Shown here one piece after another: positions 1-9,637 of a stretch of 64,000 nt of DNA (within the stretch, counting starts at the first letter, position 1; every line of letters begins with the position of its first letter). The notes beneath the pieces were generated by a model. It made no database searches and was not told where the DNA came from. It saw nothing but the letters and a program-made list of their open reading frames with translations. The position numbers were made by a program, and so were the translations under genes. Source of the stretch: Lachnospiraceae bacterium (lineage in GTDB: Bacteria > Bacillota_A > Clostridia > Lachnospirales > Lachnospiraceae); NCBI GenBank assembly GCA_017416505.1, contig JAFQCI010000076.1, positions 102,576 through 166,575 on the forward strand, read 5' to 3'.

Positions 1-1
1 A

Positions 2-1099
2 AATGAAGACGGCCAAACAGAAAAATTTTTTCTGGAATCGCCTCCCTTTGCATATAGCCAGGAACCTCTCCAAAGTCAGCCATATTCTGAATATAACGTA
101 AAGGTTACTTTGGAAGGCTATGAGCCGGTTGTTGTTTCAGGGGCAGAGATACTTTCTAAAACATTTTCATGGCAAAATATTTCTATGCGACCATTAGGAA
201 GAGCTGGCTACCCTTATGTTATTGGTCCACATACTTTATATGGATACTATCCTCCTAAAATCCCTGAAGCTGAAATAAAAACTGTGGAAGAAACCGGAGA
301 AATCGTTTTATCAGAAGTAGTAATTCCAGAATATGTCGTAGTGCATGATGGAAGTCCCTCCGATTCTTCTGCTGCAAACTACTATGTTCCTTACAGGGAC
401 TATATTAAAAATGTGGCAAGCTGTGAAATCTATGCTACCTGGCCGGAAAGCAGTATTTACGCAAATGTCCTTGCTATCATGTCCTTTACCTTAAATCGTG
501 TATATACGGAATGGTATCGAAATAAAGGATATAATTTTACCATTACCAGTTCTACTGCATATGACCATAAATGGATAAATGGAAAAAATGTATATGACAA
601 TATTTCATATCTGGTAGATAGCATTTTTGCTAACTATTTATCCCGACCAGGCATCAGTCAACCAATATTAACACAATATTGCGATGGAAAACGAGTCACC
701 TGTCCAAACTGGATGAGTCAATGGGGTTCAAAAAACCTTGGGGACCAGGGCTACTCTGCCATTGATATTTTAAGACATTATTACGGAGATTCTATTTACA
801 TTAATTCTGCCAGACAAATATCCGGAATTCCTGCCTCCTTTCCAGGTGAAAATCTAACGATAGGTTCCAGAGGGGATAAAGTCCGGCAAATTCAGGAACA
901 ATTAAACCGAATCGGTGATGATTATCCAAGAATTCCGAAAGTATCGGCAGATGGCATCTTTGGAGAACAGACTGCAAATGCAGTTCGTATCTTCCAAAAT
1001 ATTTTTAATCTTCCAGCCACAGGAATCATCGACTATCCTACCTGGTATAAAATATCTGAAATTTATGTCGCAGTATCCAGAATTGCAGAATTAAACTGA
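2..1099 (+). CDS. SpoIID-like / peptidoglycan-binding domain protein (5' end outside window)
   Basis: The reading frame is already open at base 2, so the N-terminus lies upstream of the window; TTG at 110 is only an internal codon. About 365 residues are visible. The middle part (about 130-270 of the visible frame) has the SpoIID/amidase-enhancer pattern: YVPYRDYIKNVASCE, then AIMSFTLNRVY, then ITSSTAYDHKW. The last 80 residues form a PG_binding_1 domain (LTIGSRGDKVRQIQ ... DGIFGEQTANAVRIFQ). The architecture is common in clostridial exported cell-wall or spore-cortex proteins. A cell-wall role in sporulation or remodelling is inferred; no catalytic residue was assigned. The sod gene follows 13 bp after the stop on the same strand. 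Confidence 0.75.
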   Translation, partial: NEDGQTEKFFLESPPFAYSQEPLQSQPYSEYNVKVTLEGYEPVVVSGAEILSKTFSWQNISMRPLGRAGYPYVIGPHTLYGYYPPKIPEAEIKTVEETGEIVLSEVVIPEYVVVHDGSPSDSSAANYYVPYRDYIKNVASCEIYATWPESSIYANVLAIMSFTLNRVYTEWYRNKGYNFTITSSTAYDHKWINGKNVYDNISYLVDSIFANYLSRPGISQPILTQYCDGKRVTCPNWMSQWGSKNLGDQGYSAIDILRHYYGDSIYINSARQISGIPASFPGENLTIGSRGDKVRQIQEQLNRIGDDYPRIPKVSADGIFGEQTANAVRIFQNIFNLPATGIIDYPTWYKISEIYVAVSRIAELN

Positions 1100-1118
1100 T
1101 ATAGATTGGAGAATGAAT

Positions 1119-1739
1119 ATGAAAAAACAACATTATCCCTTTGAACTTCAAAAACTTCCCTATTCCTATGATGCTTTAATTCCTTTTTTAAACGAAGAAA
1201 CATTATATATTCATCATGAAAAACATCAAAAAAATTACGTGGACCAGTTAAATAAAGCGTTAAAAGACTATCCTGAGTATCACCAGCTTTCTTTGGAAGA
1301 AATACTTATCAATCCTGCTGCCATACAAGAACCCATTCGTGAAACCGTTGTCGTAAATGCTGGTGGTGTTTATAACCACCAACTCTATTTTAAAAGTATG
1401 CAGCCGCATGGCTTCTGCCTTCCCACAGGTGCTTTATTTGATGCAATCAATCAGGCTTTTGGTGACTATTATAAATTCCAAAAAGCTGTGGTTGATACCT
1501 CTATGAGTCTGATTGGCTCAGGATATCTTAACTTAGTAAAAAATGAAAAAAGAGAAGTGGAACTGATTCTATCTAAGAATCAGGACACTCCTCTTCCTGA
1601 ACATCTTCTGCCTTTGATAACATTAGATTTATGGGAACATGCCTATTATCTGCAGTACCAAAACAGAAAAATTGATTATGTACAAAACTGGATTCGCTAT
1701 ATTAACTGGAAAGAAGCAGAACTCCGTTTTGGAAAATAA
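1119..1739 (+). CDS. sodA: Superoxide dismutase, Fe/Mn family
   Basis: Converts superoxide to hydrogen peroxide and oxygen in the cytoplasm. The frame shows the Fe/Mn-SOD N-terminal start (PFELQKLPYSYDAL), the metal-ligand helix YIHHEKHQKNYV, the second His in GGVYNHQLYF, and the C-terminal DLWEHAYYLQY, which gives the Asp and last His ligands. At about 206 residues it has normal family length. Two ATGs are possible, at 1113 and 1119. The GGAG at 1108-1111 is one base from the first and seven from the second, so 1119 is chosen. Metal specificity cannot be read from sequence. The gene ends one base before the tRNA-Glu gene on the other strand. Confidence 0.88.
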   Translation: MKKQHYPFELQKLPYSYDALIPFLNEETLYIHHEKHQKNYVDQLNKALKDYPEYHQLSLEEILINPAAIQEPIRETVVVNAGGVYNHQLYFKSMQPHGFCLPTGALFDAINQAFGDYYKFQKAVVDTSMSLIGSGYLNLVKNEKREVELILSKNQDTPLPEHLLPLITLDLWEHAYYLQYQNRKIDYVQNWIRYINWKEAELRFGK

Positions 1740-1740
1740 T

Positions 1741-1811
1741 AGCCTGTACGGGAATCGAACCCGTCTCTCCGCCTTGAGAGGGCGGCGTCTTAGCCGCTTG
1801 ACTAACAGGCC
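1741..1811 (-). tRNA. tRNA-Glu (anticodon CTC)
   Basis: On the minus strand the 7-bp acceptor arms GGCCTGT and ACAGGCT pair, with a G-U first pair. The anticodon stem CCGCC/GGCGG encloses the loop CTCTCAA, giving anticodon CTC (bases 1778-1776), which reads GAG. The T arm contains GGTTCGATTCC. CCA is not encoded. It is a lone tRNA gene, convergent with sod. Confidence 0.93.
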
Positions 1812-1842
1812 ACACAACTATTATAGTTTAACATCTTTTTAA

Positions 1843-1884
1843 TAAAAAAGCAAGCAAATTTTAAATTTAATTTACACTTGCTTT
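1843..1884 (-). terminator. Probable rho-independent terminator after nadA
   Basis: On the minus strand AAGCAAG (1883-1877) pairs with CTTGCTT (1854-1848), and a T run follows at 1849-1844. It lies downstream of nadA and upstream of tRNA-Glu. Confidence 0.55.
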
Positions 1885-1885
1885 T

Positions 1886-1968
1886 ATAAGCCAAGTAAAT
1901 TCGATGAAACTATGCTATAAGCTTTCACTATTTTGAAGCATATTTTTTATCAAATTTATTTGGCTTAT
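1886..1968. repeat. Long imperfect inverted repeat downstream of nadA
   Basis: The arms at 1886-1904 (ATAAGCCAAGTAAATTCGA) and 1950-1968 (reverse complement ATAAGCCAAATAAATTTGA) match at 17 of 19 positions around a 45-bp centre. The centre holds a smaller TATGCT/AGCATA pair. It sits just after the nadA stop and before the nadA terminator. It may be a 3'-UTR structure or a small palindromic element. Confidence 0.5.
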
Positions 1969-1976
1969 ACAACTTT

Positions 1977-2882
1977 TTATGACTGAGCAAGTTCCAGCAT
2001 ACGGTTCAAAGGCTTAAACGCTGCCTCTTTGGTTTCCTCTTCTAACTTCACATTCTCCTCTAAATGAAGAAGTGCATCTTTTACTTTTTCTAACGTAATT
2101 TTCTTCATATCCGGACAAATTTGCTGTGAAATCACAGGATAGAATTTCTTATCTGGATTTTTCATTTCTAATTCGTAAAAAACACCTGTTTCAGTGGCAA
2201 TGATAAATTCCTTATCATCACACTCGGTTGCAAAATCAATAATTTCAGAAGTACTTCCAATAAAATCAGATAATGCCAAAACGTCTTCCGTGCATTCCGG
2301 ATGTGTTAAAACCTTCACGTCAGGATACTGTTGTTTTGCTTTTTTAATATCTTCTGCATGAATTTCTGTATGTACATGACAAAAACCGTCATTAAAAATA
2401 AATTCCTTTTCTGGTAATTGTTTTGCAATATACCGACCTAAATTATTATCTGGAACAAAAAAGATTTTCTTATTTGGCAATGCACTTACTACTTTTAAAG
2501 CATTGGATGAAGTAACACAAACATCAGAATGTGCCTTAATTTTAGCCGAAGAATTAATATAACATACTACTGCAATATCATCAAACTGCTTTCTCATTTC
2601 TTCTATTTTCTCTATTGTAACCATATGTGCCATTGGACAATCTGCTGTAACATCCGGCATAATTACTGTTTTATCAGGATTCAAAATTTTTGCGCTTTCT
2701 CCCATAAAAGAAACTCCACAAAACAGAATATTCTTATTCGTTACCTTAGTAGCAACTTTACTAAGATAATAAGAATCACCAACATAATCCGCAACTTCCT
2801 GTACGTCCCCATCTACATAATAATGTGCTAAAATAACAACATCCTTTTCTTGTTGTAATTTCTTAATTTCTTCCTTTAACAT
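1977..2882 (-). CDS. nadA: Quinolinate synthase A
   Basis: Condenses iminoaspartate with dihydroxyacetone phosphate to quinolinate in de novo NAD synthesis, using a 4Fe-4S cluster. The 301-residue length is normal. The three expected cluster cysteines are at C82 (VTADCPMAH), C168 (DGFCHVHTE) and C256 (QQICPDMKK). Other family motifs are ILAHYYVDGDVQEVAD, CGVSFMGESAKILNP and LTHPECTEDVLALSD. nadB and nadC are not adjacent. nadD lies at 18.8 kb. The gene appears monocistronic, with a good promoter at 2947-2975 and a terminator about 90 bp after the stop. Confidence 0.95.
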   Translation of the reverse strand: MLKEEIKKLQQEKDVVILAHYYVDGDVQEVADYVGDSYYLSKVATKVTNKNILFCGVSFMGESAKILNPDKTVIMPDVTADCPMAHMVTIEKIEEMRKQFDDIAVVCYINSSAKIKAHSDVCVTSSNALKVVSALPNKKIFFVPDNNLGRYIAKQLPEKEFIFNDGFCHVHTEIHAEDIKKAKQQYPDVKVLTHPECTEDVLALSDFIGSTSEIIDFATECDDKEFIIATETGVFYELEMKNPDKKFYPVISQQICPDMKKITLEKVKDALLHLEENVKLEEETKEAAFKPLNRMLELAQS

Positions 2883-2946
2883 AAGTCGTAAACTCCTTTT
2901 TGTTCATTTTCTCTGAATTTTATCCCCCAAAATCTGCATTTCCACT

Positions 2947-2975
2947 ATCATATCACATTTTTCCCTAAGCCTCAA
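2947..2975 (-). promoter_or_regulatory. Sigma-A-type promoter of nadA
   Basis: On the minus strand TTGAGG (2975-2970), a 17-bp spacer and TATGAT (2952-2947) lie about 65 bp upstream of the nadA start codon. Confidence 0.6.
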
Positions 2976-3020
2976 GAGAAAATACCTGTATTTTCATTGC
3001 AGAAACAAAGAGGCAATTAT

Positions 3021-3036
3021 GGTTCAAATATGAACC
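3021..3036. promoter_or_regulatory. Perfect palindrome upstream of the nadA promoter (possible operator)
   Basis: GGTTCA and TGAACC are separated by 4 bases, giving a 16-bp perfect dyad in the 201-bp gap between nadA and the upstream gene. It lies about 45 bp upstream of the nadA -35 box, where an activator or repressor could bind. The regulator is unknown. Confidence 0.35.
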
Positions 3037-3083
3037 GTACCCTGAAGATTTACCTATATAAATTTATATGAATCTCCATGAAA

Positions 3084-3920
3084 TCACACATCATTCTCAT
3101 AGTAGGTGTCCAAAAAATGATGCTGCATGGATTTCGTTTTATAAGAAATCAATGTATCTAGATTGACATTCTCCACGCTACGAAAAATATGTTCTTCCAC
3201 ATCCGGATTGGTTTCCTTTAACTTTTGTATTAATCTCTTTACTTCCAGTCTGGCGGAAGGATTCTCTTCCTCTTCACATTGGTCACAGGTTTCCGTAAAC
3301 CTACAGGCACATTGAATAAATTCTAATTCATTGTATTCCTTCCATTTTAAAATTGCCTCTTCCCGTATCAAATACATGGGACGTATTAATTCTATCCCTT
3401 CAAAATTCGTACTGTGAAGTTTTGGCATCATGGTTTGAAACTGTGAACCATAAAGAATCCCCATCAATATAGTTTCAATGACATCATTATAATGATGTCC
3501 TAAGGCAATTTTATTGCATCCTAATTCCTTTGCTTTACCATACAAACATCCCCGACGCATTCTGGCACAAAGATAGCAAGGGGACTTCTCAATTTCAAAT
3601 ACTGATTCAAAAATATCAGACTCAAAAATTTGAATCGGAATATTTAGTAATTTCGCATTTTCTTCAATCTTTTCCCTGTTCTTTTGATTATATCCTGGGT
3701 CCATCACTAGAAAAACTGCTTCAAAATCAATTTTTCGATGTCGTTTTAATTCCTGAAATAACTTCGCCATTAACATGGAATCTTTCCCACCAGAAATACA
3801 TACTGCGATTTTATCCCCATCCTGAATCAAATCATAAGTATTAATGGCTTGTGTAAATTTCCTCCAGATTTCTTTCCGATATCGCTTTTGTATACTCTTT
3901 TCTATCTCCAGATAACTCAT
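3084..3920 (-). CDS. PP-loop ATPase, TtcA-like tRNA 2-thiolation protein
   Basis: Likely an ATP-dependent tRNA-modifying enzyme of the TtcA/TilS PP-loop superfamily that adenylates and thiolates a tRNA base. The PP-loop SGGKDS is at residues 43-48 of the 278-residue product. Cys pairs follow in SPCYLCARMRRG and in CACRFTETCDQC, consistent with Fe-S or zinc binding as in TtcA relatives. The frame is open further upstream, but ATG at 3920 overlaps the stop of the upstream transporter in an ATGA arrangement, which argues for translational coupling and for this start. The exact tRNA substrate is not determined. Confidence 0.78.
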   Translation of the reverse strand: MSYLEIEKSIQKRYRKEIWRKFTQAINTYDLIQDGDKIAVCISGGKDSMLMAKLFQELKRHRKIDFEAVFLVMDPGYNQKNREKIEENAKLLNIPIQIFESDIFESVFEIEKSPCYLCARMRRGCLYGKAKELGCNKIALGHHYNDVIETILMGILYGSQFQTMMPKLHSTNFEGIELIRPMYLIREEAILKWKEYNELEFIQCACRFTETCDQCEEEENPSARLEVKRLIQKLKETNPDVEEHIFRSVENVNLDTLISYKTKSMQHHFLDTYYENDV

Positions 3921-5038
3921 AATAAAATGGCAGCAATCAAAAGAATCATGGCAAATACTATGTTCATAATGGTAAAACACATGATATACTTTCCTTTTTT
4001 GCTGTGTTCCTCCTGTGCATAAAATTTATAGGAAATCAGACTTGCCAGAGAAGCAATTAAAGTTCCTAAACCACCGATGTTCACTCCCATTAAAAGAAGC
4101 TCCCATTCTGATGTAAAACCGGAAAGCAAAATAGCTGTTGGTACATTGCTAAGAATCTGACTTAATAAAAATGCAAGAATTACTTCTCTTCCTTCCAAAA
4201 GGCTTTCCATAGCATTACTTACTGCCTCCACTCTTCCCATATTTCCAATAAAAATAAAGAAACTAAGGAAAGTCAAAAGCAAATTATAATCCACCTTCTT
4301 TAATATCTCTTTTTTCAATAATAAAGTACCGAAAAATGCGATTCCAAGTGGTATCAAATAAGAAATAAACCGTAATACACTAAGCAAAGAAATCAAAAAA
4401 ACAAGAACAAAATATACAAACTGTATTTTTTCTGTCTTTTCCAGCTTCCTCTTCTCCAGCTTTATGTCCGAAATCTCCTGTTTCTTTTGCATCATACAGC
4501 AAACTACTAATAATATAGCAGATAAAACAGTCAGGGGCCCCATGACACTTAAGAAACTTCCTATGTCCATACCCGACAATCCATAAATATATAAATTTTG
4601 TGGATTGCCTATGGGTGTCAGCATACTCCCTAGATTCGCCGCAATGGTTTGCAATACAATTACAGGAATCATTTTTTCTTCCAGTCCTGTCATATGCAGC
4701 AATAAAATTGTAAAGGGAACAAAGGTAATCAAAGCTACATCATTGGTAATCAGCATAGAAGTAAAGAAACACAAAAAAACCAAAACAAAGGTTAACTGTC
4801 TAAAATGCTTTACTCGCTTAGTCAAAACTCCAGCCAGTTCATAAAAGACTCCAAGTTCTTTTAATCCCTCCATTACAACCATAAAGGCAAAAAGTAATGA
4901 TAAAACCCTGGTATCAATATAATCTAAATATTCCTTATCCAAAGGAATAATAAACATAGAAACAAAAGCTAAAAAAGTAGCGATTACCAAAATTGGTTCC
5001 TTTTTCACAAATTGAATGATTTTATCTGTTGTTTTCAC
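3917..5038 (-). CDS. Ion transporter superfamily permease (ArsB/NhaD/CitMHS-like)
   Basis: A hydrophobic protein of about 373 residues with roughly ten membrane segments and family-typical stretches SMLITNDVALITFVPFTI and LGSMLTPIGNPQNLY. This points to the IT superfamily of arsenite/anion, citrate and Na+/H+ transporters; the substrate is not readable. The frame extends to a TTG at 5077. GTG at 5038 has GGAGG five bases upstream and gives an N-terminus (KTTDKIIQFVKKEPI) like its relatives. TTG at 5062 also has a good site. The stop overlaps the start of the TtcA-like gene by four bases. Confidence 0.72.
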   Translation of the reverse strand: MKTTDKIIQFVKKEPILVIATFLAFVSMFIIPLDKEYLDYIDTRVLSLLFAFMVVMEGLKELGVFYELAGVLTKRVKHFRQLTFVLVFLCFFTSMLITNDVALITFVPFTILLLHMTGLEEKMIPVIVLQTIAANLGSMLTPIGNPQNLYIYGLSGMDIGSFLSVMGPLTVLSAILLVVCCMMQKKQEISDIKLEKRKLEKTEKIQFVYFVLVFLISLLSVLRFISYLIPLGIAFFGTLLLKKEILKKVDYNLLLTFLSFFIFIGNMGRVEAVSNAMESLLEGREVILAFLLSQILSNVPTAILLSGFTSEWELLLMGVNIGGLGTLIASLASLISYKFYAQEEHSKKGKYIMCFTIMNIVFAMILLIAAILL

Positions 5039-5097
5039 TGTTTCCTCCAATTCTCTCCCCAACTTATCCTCCCTCAAATGCCATGAATCATTATGGC

Positions 5098-8000
5098 TTA
5101 AAAATCAAAAACAAAACTTAACTGGTTACTCTCTGGTATATCCCCTAAAAGGCCCAATTCCTGCATTTTATCTGTCACTGTAGCAGAAATCTTTGCTCTT
5201 TCTTTTAAGTCATCCTTTGAAAGGAACGGTCCATTCTTTGCTGCCTCTTTCAATGCAGTTGCCGCCTTATCCCCCAGTCCGTCAATCGTAACCAAAGATG
5301 GCATAATTTTCCCATCCATAATCTGAAACTTCACATCATCTGCTACGAAAATATCCAACGGCAAAAATTCAAACCCTCTGGCATACATTTCCTGAACCAG
5401 TTTCATATCCCTTAAGGAATCCTGTTCTACTGCAGTCTGCTCTTCTTTTGGCTTTGAAGTAATTTCTTTGATGCTCATTTCCAGTCGTTCTCTTCCTTGG
5501 CACATCTTTTCATAAGAAAATGCCTTGGCACGAATACTAAAAAAGGTAGCATAATATGCCAATGGATAATACACCTTAAAATATGCGATACGCCATGCCA
5601 TCATAACATAGGCCGCAGCGTGTGCCTTCGGGAACATATACTTGATTTTTTTACAAGACCAAATATACCAGTCTGGTACATTATGGGCTAACATCTCCTC
5701 TTCCCACTCCGGTTTTAAACCTTTTCCCTTTCTTACACTTTCCATAATGGTAAAAGAAAGACCTTTATCCATCCCCATATTAATCAAATATATCATAATA
5801 TCATCACGGGTACAAATCGCAGTAGAAATCAATGCCTTTCCTTCCTGAATCAAAGTCTGGGCATTTCCAAGCCACACATCCGTTCCATGGGACAATCCGG
5901 AAATTCGTACCAAATCCGAGAAAGACTGTGGATTCGTATCAATCAACATCTGTATAACGAAATCTGTACCAAATTCAGGGATTCCCAAAGAGCCAAGTTT
6001 CGTTCCACCAATATCTTCCGGTGTAATCCCCAATGCCTCCGTATTATGAAACAAAGACATTACCTTTTTATCATCCAGTTTAATGGTTTTAGCATCAATT
6101 CCCGTAAGGTCCTCCATCATACGAATCATGGAAGGATCATCATGACCGAGAATATCAAGCTTTAATAAATTATGGTCAATGGAATGGTATTCAAAATGGG
6201 TAGTAATAATAGGAGAATTAACATCATTGGCAGGATGTTGTATCGGCGTAAAAGAATAAATCTCTTCATTCCTTGGCAATACAATCATTCCTCCAGGATG
6301 CTGACCAGTGGTTCTTTTTACCCCAGTACATCCAAGACTTAATCGCTCCATTTCTGCACGACGTTTATTTTGCTGACGTTCTTCAAAATATTTATATACA
6401 TAAGAATAAGCCGTTTTATCGGCAACCGAACCAATGGTACCGGCACGAAATGCCTTACCCTTTCCAAAAAGTTCTTCTGTATAAGCATGAGCACAAGCCT
6501 GATACTCACCAGAGAAATTTAAGTCAATATCCGGCTCTTTATCTCCTTTAAAGCCTAAGAAAGTTTCAAATGGGATATCATGTCCCTCTTTCATTAAAGG
6601 TTCCCCACAATTCGGACAATTCTTATCCGGCATATCACAGCCGGAACGACCTGCGAAAGCCTTTACTTCATCCGAATCAAAGTCTACATAATGGCAATTT
6701 TTACAAATATAATGGGCAGACAATGGATTTACCTCTGTAATACCTGCCATGGTAGCAACAAAAGAGGAACCAACAGAACCTCTGGAGCCTACCAGATATC
6801 CATGGTCATTGGAATCCCACACCAGTTTTTGTGCGATAATATACATAACTGCAAAACCATTGCTGATAATGGAATTTAATTCTCTTTCCAACCGTTCTAA
6901 AACCTGTGGAGGCAGTTCCGGCCCATATATCTCATGGGCTTTGTCATAACAAATCTTAGTCAAGGTAGCATCGGACTGGTCAATCACCGGAGGACATTTA
7001 TCCGGTCTTACTGGAGAAATCCGCTCCACCATATCCGATATCTTATTAGTATTTTCAATTACTACTTCATAAGCCTTTTCGCTACCCAGATACTCAAATT
7101 CCTCAAGCATTTCCTCTGTGGTTCTAAAATATAACGGTGGCTGATTATCCGCATCTTTATATTTCTTACTTGCCTGTATGATTGCACGGTAAATACTGTC
7201 TTCCGGCTCAATAAAATGAACGTCACAGGTTGCCACTACAGGTTTCTTAAATTCCTCCCCTAAGGCAACTATTTTACGGTTTATCTCCTTTAAATCCTCA
7301 ACAGAGCTTACCGGATATTTATCACTTTCTAACATAAAAAAGTTATTTCCAAGAGGCTGTATTTCAAAATAATCATAAAATTGAGCCAGTCTGGAAATTT
7401 CCGCCGCACCCTTGTCCATTAAAATCGCCTTATATAACTCTCCAGCTTCACAGGCAGAACCAACAATCAATCCTTCCCGATATTGTTCAATCAGACTCTT
7501 TGGCATTCTTGGTCTTTTCGAAAAATAGGTTAGATGGGATTCAGAAATCAGACGATAAAGATTCACCCTTCCTAACTCATTTTTAGCAATTAAAATTCCA
7601 TGATAAGAAGGAGCCGCCTTAATTGCCTCCGGACTCATTTGGCTCATGGCATTTAAAGAATCTAAAGTTTCAATTCCTTTGGAGTTAAGCATTGGAATAA
7701 ACTTTACAAAGATTTCCGCCGTTGCCTGAGCATCGTTTACTGCCCTATGATGGTCGGTAAGTTTTACCCCCATATACTTTGCCACACTATCTAAAGTATA
7801 TTTTGAAATTCCTGTAATTAAAAATCTGGAAAGCAATACCGTATCCAGATAAGTAGGAGCAAATGCCAAATTCAACTCTCTGGATTTTTCACGAATAAAA
7901 CTTACATCAAAATCCGCATTATGTGCTACCAAAACACTTCCTTCACAGAATTTTAAAAACTCAGGTAAAATAACCTCTATGGTGGGTTCTTCTATCACCA

Positions 8001-9576
8001 TTCGGTCAGAAATTCCTGTTAAAGACTCGATATTTGGAGGAATCGGTTCTTTCGGATTTACAAAATGGCTGAATTTATCTACAATGACTCCGTTTCTTAC
8101 CTTAACTGCTCCAATTTCAATAATTTTATTTTTCACAGGACTAAATCCGGTAGTTTCGATATCAAATACTACATAATCATCTTGTAACGATTGATTTTTA
8201 GAATTTACCACCACCGTTTTTAAATCATCTACAAAATACCCTTCTACACCGTATAAGAGTTTAAAATCATCATCCTTATCTAGACAATGGGCAGCCACAG
8301 GGAAAGCCTGAACCACACCATGGTCTGTAATTGCCATGGCTTTATGCCCCCAGCTTTTTGCAAGTTTAATTACATCTTTAATTCCAACTACACTATCACT
8401 TTCACTCATAACCGTATGTAAGTGTAGTTCTACCCGCTTTTCTAGGCTTAAATCCTTTCTCTTCACTCTGAAATCCGGAATTTCCTTCATTCCAACTACC
8501 GAACTGATGGAAACTTCGTGGTCATACTTATCAAGAATAGCATTTCCCTTGATTTTATAAAACTTACCACTTTTTAAATTTCCTAACAAATCCGGTAGAA
8601 GAACATTAGGAACAAATATCTTAACTACAATGGTATCTGTATAATCTGTGATGGAAAAAATAAGTATGGTTTTTTCGGAACGGATTTCTCTGGTATCCAA
8701 ATTTAATAATTCTCCATGTATCACTACTTCTCCCATTTCCGTAATGATATCTTTTATTTCAATAATATCACCTTCACAGTTTTTCCCATAAAATACATCT
8801 GGGTCATCTGCCGGGCGTTGTTTTCGAAATCCATTTTCCTGATTAAAATAGCTTCTGTTTCCGCCATTTTGTTTTGAAGCATCTCCATTGGATTTTGCCG
8901 TTTCTGAACTTCTGACTGTTGCACTCTTCTTATTTCCGTCTGTTTCCTTCGCTTTGGAACTGGTAACAGAATCTGCTTTTGAACGAGAATCTACTTCCTC
9001 CAAAATAGAATTAACTTCTAACTCTAACTTGTGCATTTTGTGAGCCTGTCTTAACTGTTCTTTTTGTGCTAAAGTATAGTCGAAACCGACCTGCACCGCC
9101 ATCCCAAATTTTGATTGATAGACTTCCTCGATATATTTTTTAATAGATACGGATTTATTTTTTGCAAGAAACGTATCTTCCAAGGTTAACGTAATAATAT
9201 TATTGTCAAAGAACCATTCACTGGCCTGCACCAGACGATATTCCACATTACTTCTTTCTTTAAAATCTAATAAGAAACTGTCTTTGTATAACAAAAACAG
9301 TTTCTCAGGATTGTATAATTCCGATAATTCATATCGCTCCACAATTTTAATCTTCGTCTGAGCTCTCTCAAACATATAATTTTTAATTGCTTTTTCCATT
9401 AGCATGATACTTTTTTTATGAATCAATTTGGTACTAAGGATATGAACTTCCAAAAGGTTTATGGCTTTTTTCATCAAAAGACGCTCCACTAAAACCTCAG
9501 AAAATTCTCCTGTCAGTTCCTCTGGAGTTTTTAATTCACAAAAAACTTCATAAAATGAATGCAATGTTGTTTCCAT
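5098..9576 (-). CDS. polC: DNA polymerase III alpha subunit, PolC type
   Basis: The replicative DNA polymerase of low-GC Gram-positive bacteria, with its own 3'-5' proofreading exonuclease. It is 1492 residues long, with an N-terminal region, an OB-fold, and a PHP domain beginning VELHLHTVMSESDSV near residue 380. The exonuclease is inserted near residue 465 (DYVVFDIETTGF). A zinc finger at about 955-990 has CKNCHY and CPNCG. The palm aspartates are in EPDIDLNFSGEYQ near 1015. The start is preceded by AAGGTG. It is the last gene of the pyrH-to-polC run, 61 bp after ispG. Confidence 0.97.
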   Translation of the reverse strand: METTLHSFYEVFCELKTPEELTGEFSEVLVERLLMKKAINLLEVHILSTKLIHKKSIMLMEKAIKNYMFERAQTKIKIVERYELSELYNPEKLFLLYKDSFLLDFKERSNVEYRLVQASEWFFDNNIITLTLEDTFLAKNKSVSIKKYIEEVYQSKFGMAVQVGFDYTLAQKEQLRQAHKMHKLELEVNSILEEVDSRSKADSVTSSKAKETDGNKKSATVRSSETAKSNGDASKQNGGNRSYFNQENGFRKQRPADDPDVFYGKNCEGDIIEIKDIITEMGEVVIHGELLNLDTREIRSEKTILIFSITDYTDTIVVKIFVPNVLLPDLLGNLKSGKFYKIKGNAILDKYDHEVSISSVVGMKEIPDFRVKRKDLSLEKRVELHLHTVMSESDSVVGIKDVIKLAKSWGHKAMAITDHGVVQAFPVAAHCLDKDDDFKLLYGVEGYFVDDLKTVVVNSKNQSLQDDYVVFDIETTGFSPVKNKIIEIGAVKVRNGVIVDKFSHFVNPKEPIPPNIESLTGISDRMVIEEPTIEVILPEFLKFCEGSVLVAHNADFDVSFIREKSRELNLAFAPTYLDTVLLSRFLITGISKYTLDSVAKYMGVKLTDHHRAVNDAQATAEIFVKFIPMLNSKGIETLDSLNAMSQMSPEAIKAAPSYHGILIAKNELGRVNLYRLISESHLTYFSKRPRMPKSLIEQYREGLIVGSACEAGELYKAILMDKGAAEISRLAQFYDYFEIQPLGNNFFMLESDKYPVSSVEDLKEINRKIVALGEEFKKPVVATCDVHFIEPEDSIYRAIIQASKKYKDADNQPPLYFRTTEEMLEEFEYLGSEKAYEVVIENTNKISDMVERISPVRPDKCPPVIDQSDATLTKICYDKAHEIYGPELPPQVLERLERELNSIISNGFAVMYIIAQKLVWDSNDHGYLVGSRGSVGSSFVATMAGITEVNPLSAHYICKNCHYVDFDSDEVKAFAGRSGCDMPDKNCPNCGEPLMKEGHDIPFETFLGFKGDKEPDIDLNFSGEYQACAHAYTEELFGKGKAFRAGTIGSVADKTAYSYVYKYFEERQQNKRRAEMERLSLGCTGVKRTTGQHPGGMIVLPRNEEIYSFTPIQHPANDVNSPIITTHFEYHSIDHNLLKLDILGHDDPSMIRMMEDLTGIDAKTIKLDDKKVMSLFHNTEALGITPEDIGGTKLGSLGIPEFGTDFVIQMLIDTNPQSFSDLVRISGLSHGTDVWLGNAQTLIQEGKALISTAICTRDDIMIYLINMGMDKGLSFTIMESVRKGKGLKPEWEEEMLAHNVPDWYIWSCKKIKYMFPKAHAAAYVMMAWRIAYFKVYYPLAYYATFFSIRAKAFSYEKMCQGRERLEMSIKEITSKPKEEQTAVEQDSLRDMKLVQEMYARGFEFLPLDIFVADDVKFQIMDGKIMPSLVTIDGLGDKAATALKEAAKNGPFLSKDDLKERAKISATVTDKMQELGLLGDIPESNQLSFVFDF

Positions 9577-9637
9577 TATTTATCACACCTTATTTTCTTC
9601 TGCTATTTTCCTTATCGATTTTCGTACTACCTAATCC

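Noticed and set aside
5497..9555. Numerous + strand ORFs of 60-150 codons inside polC and ispG
   Set aside because: They are antisense shadows of well-conserved minus-strand genes and lack ribosome binding sites.
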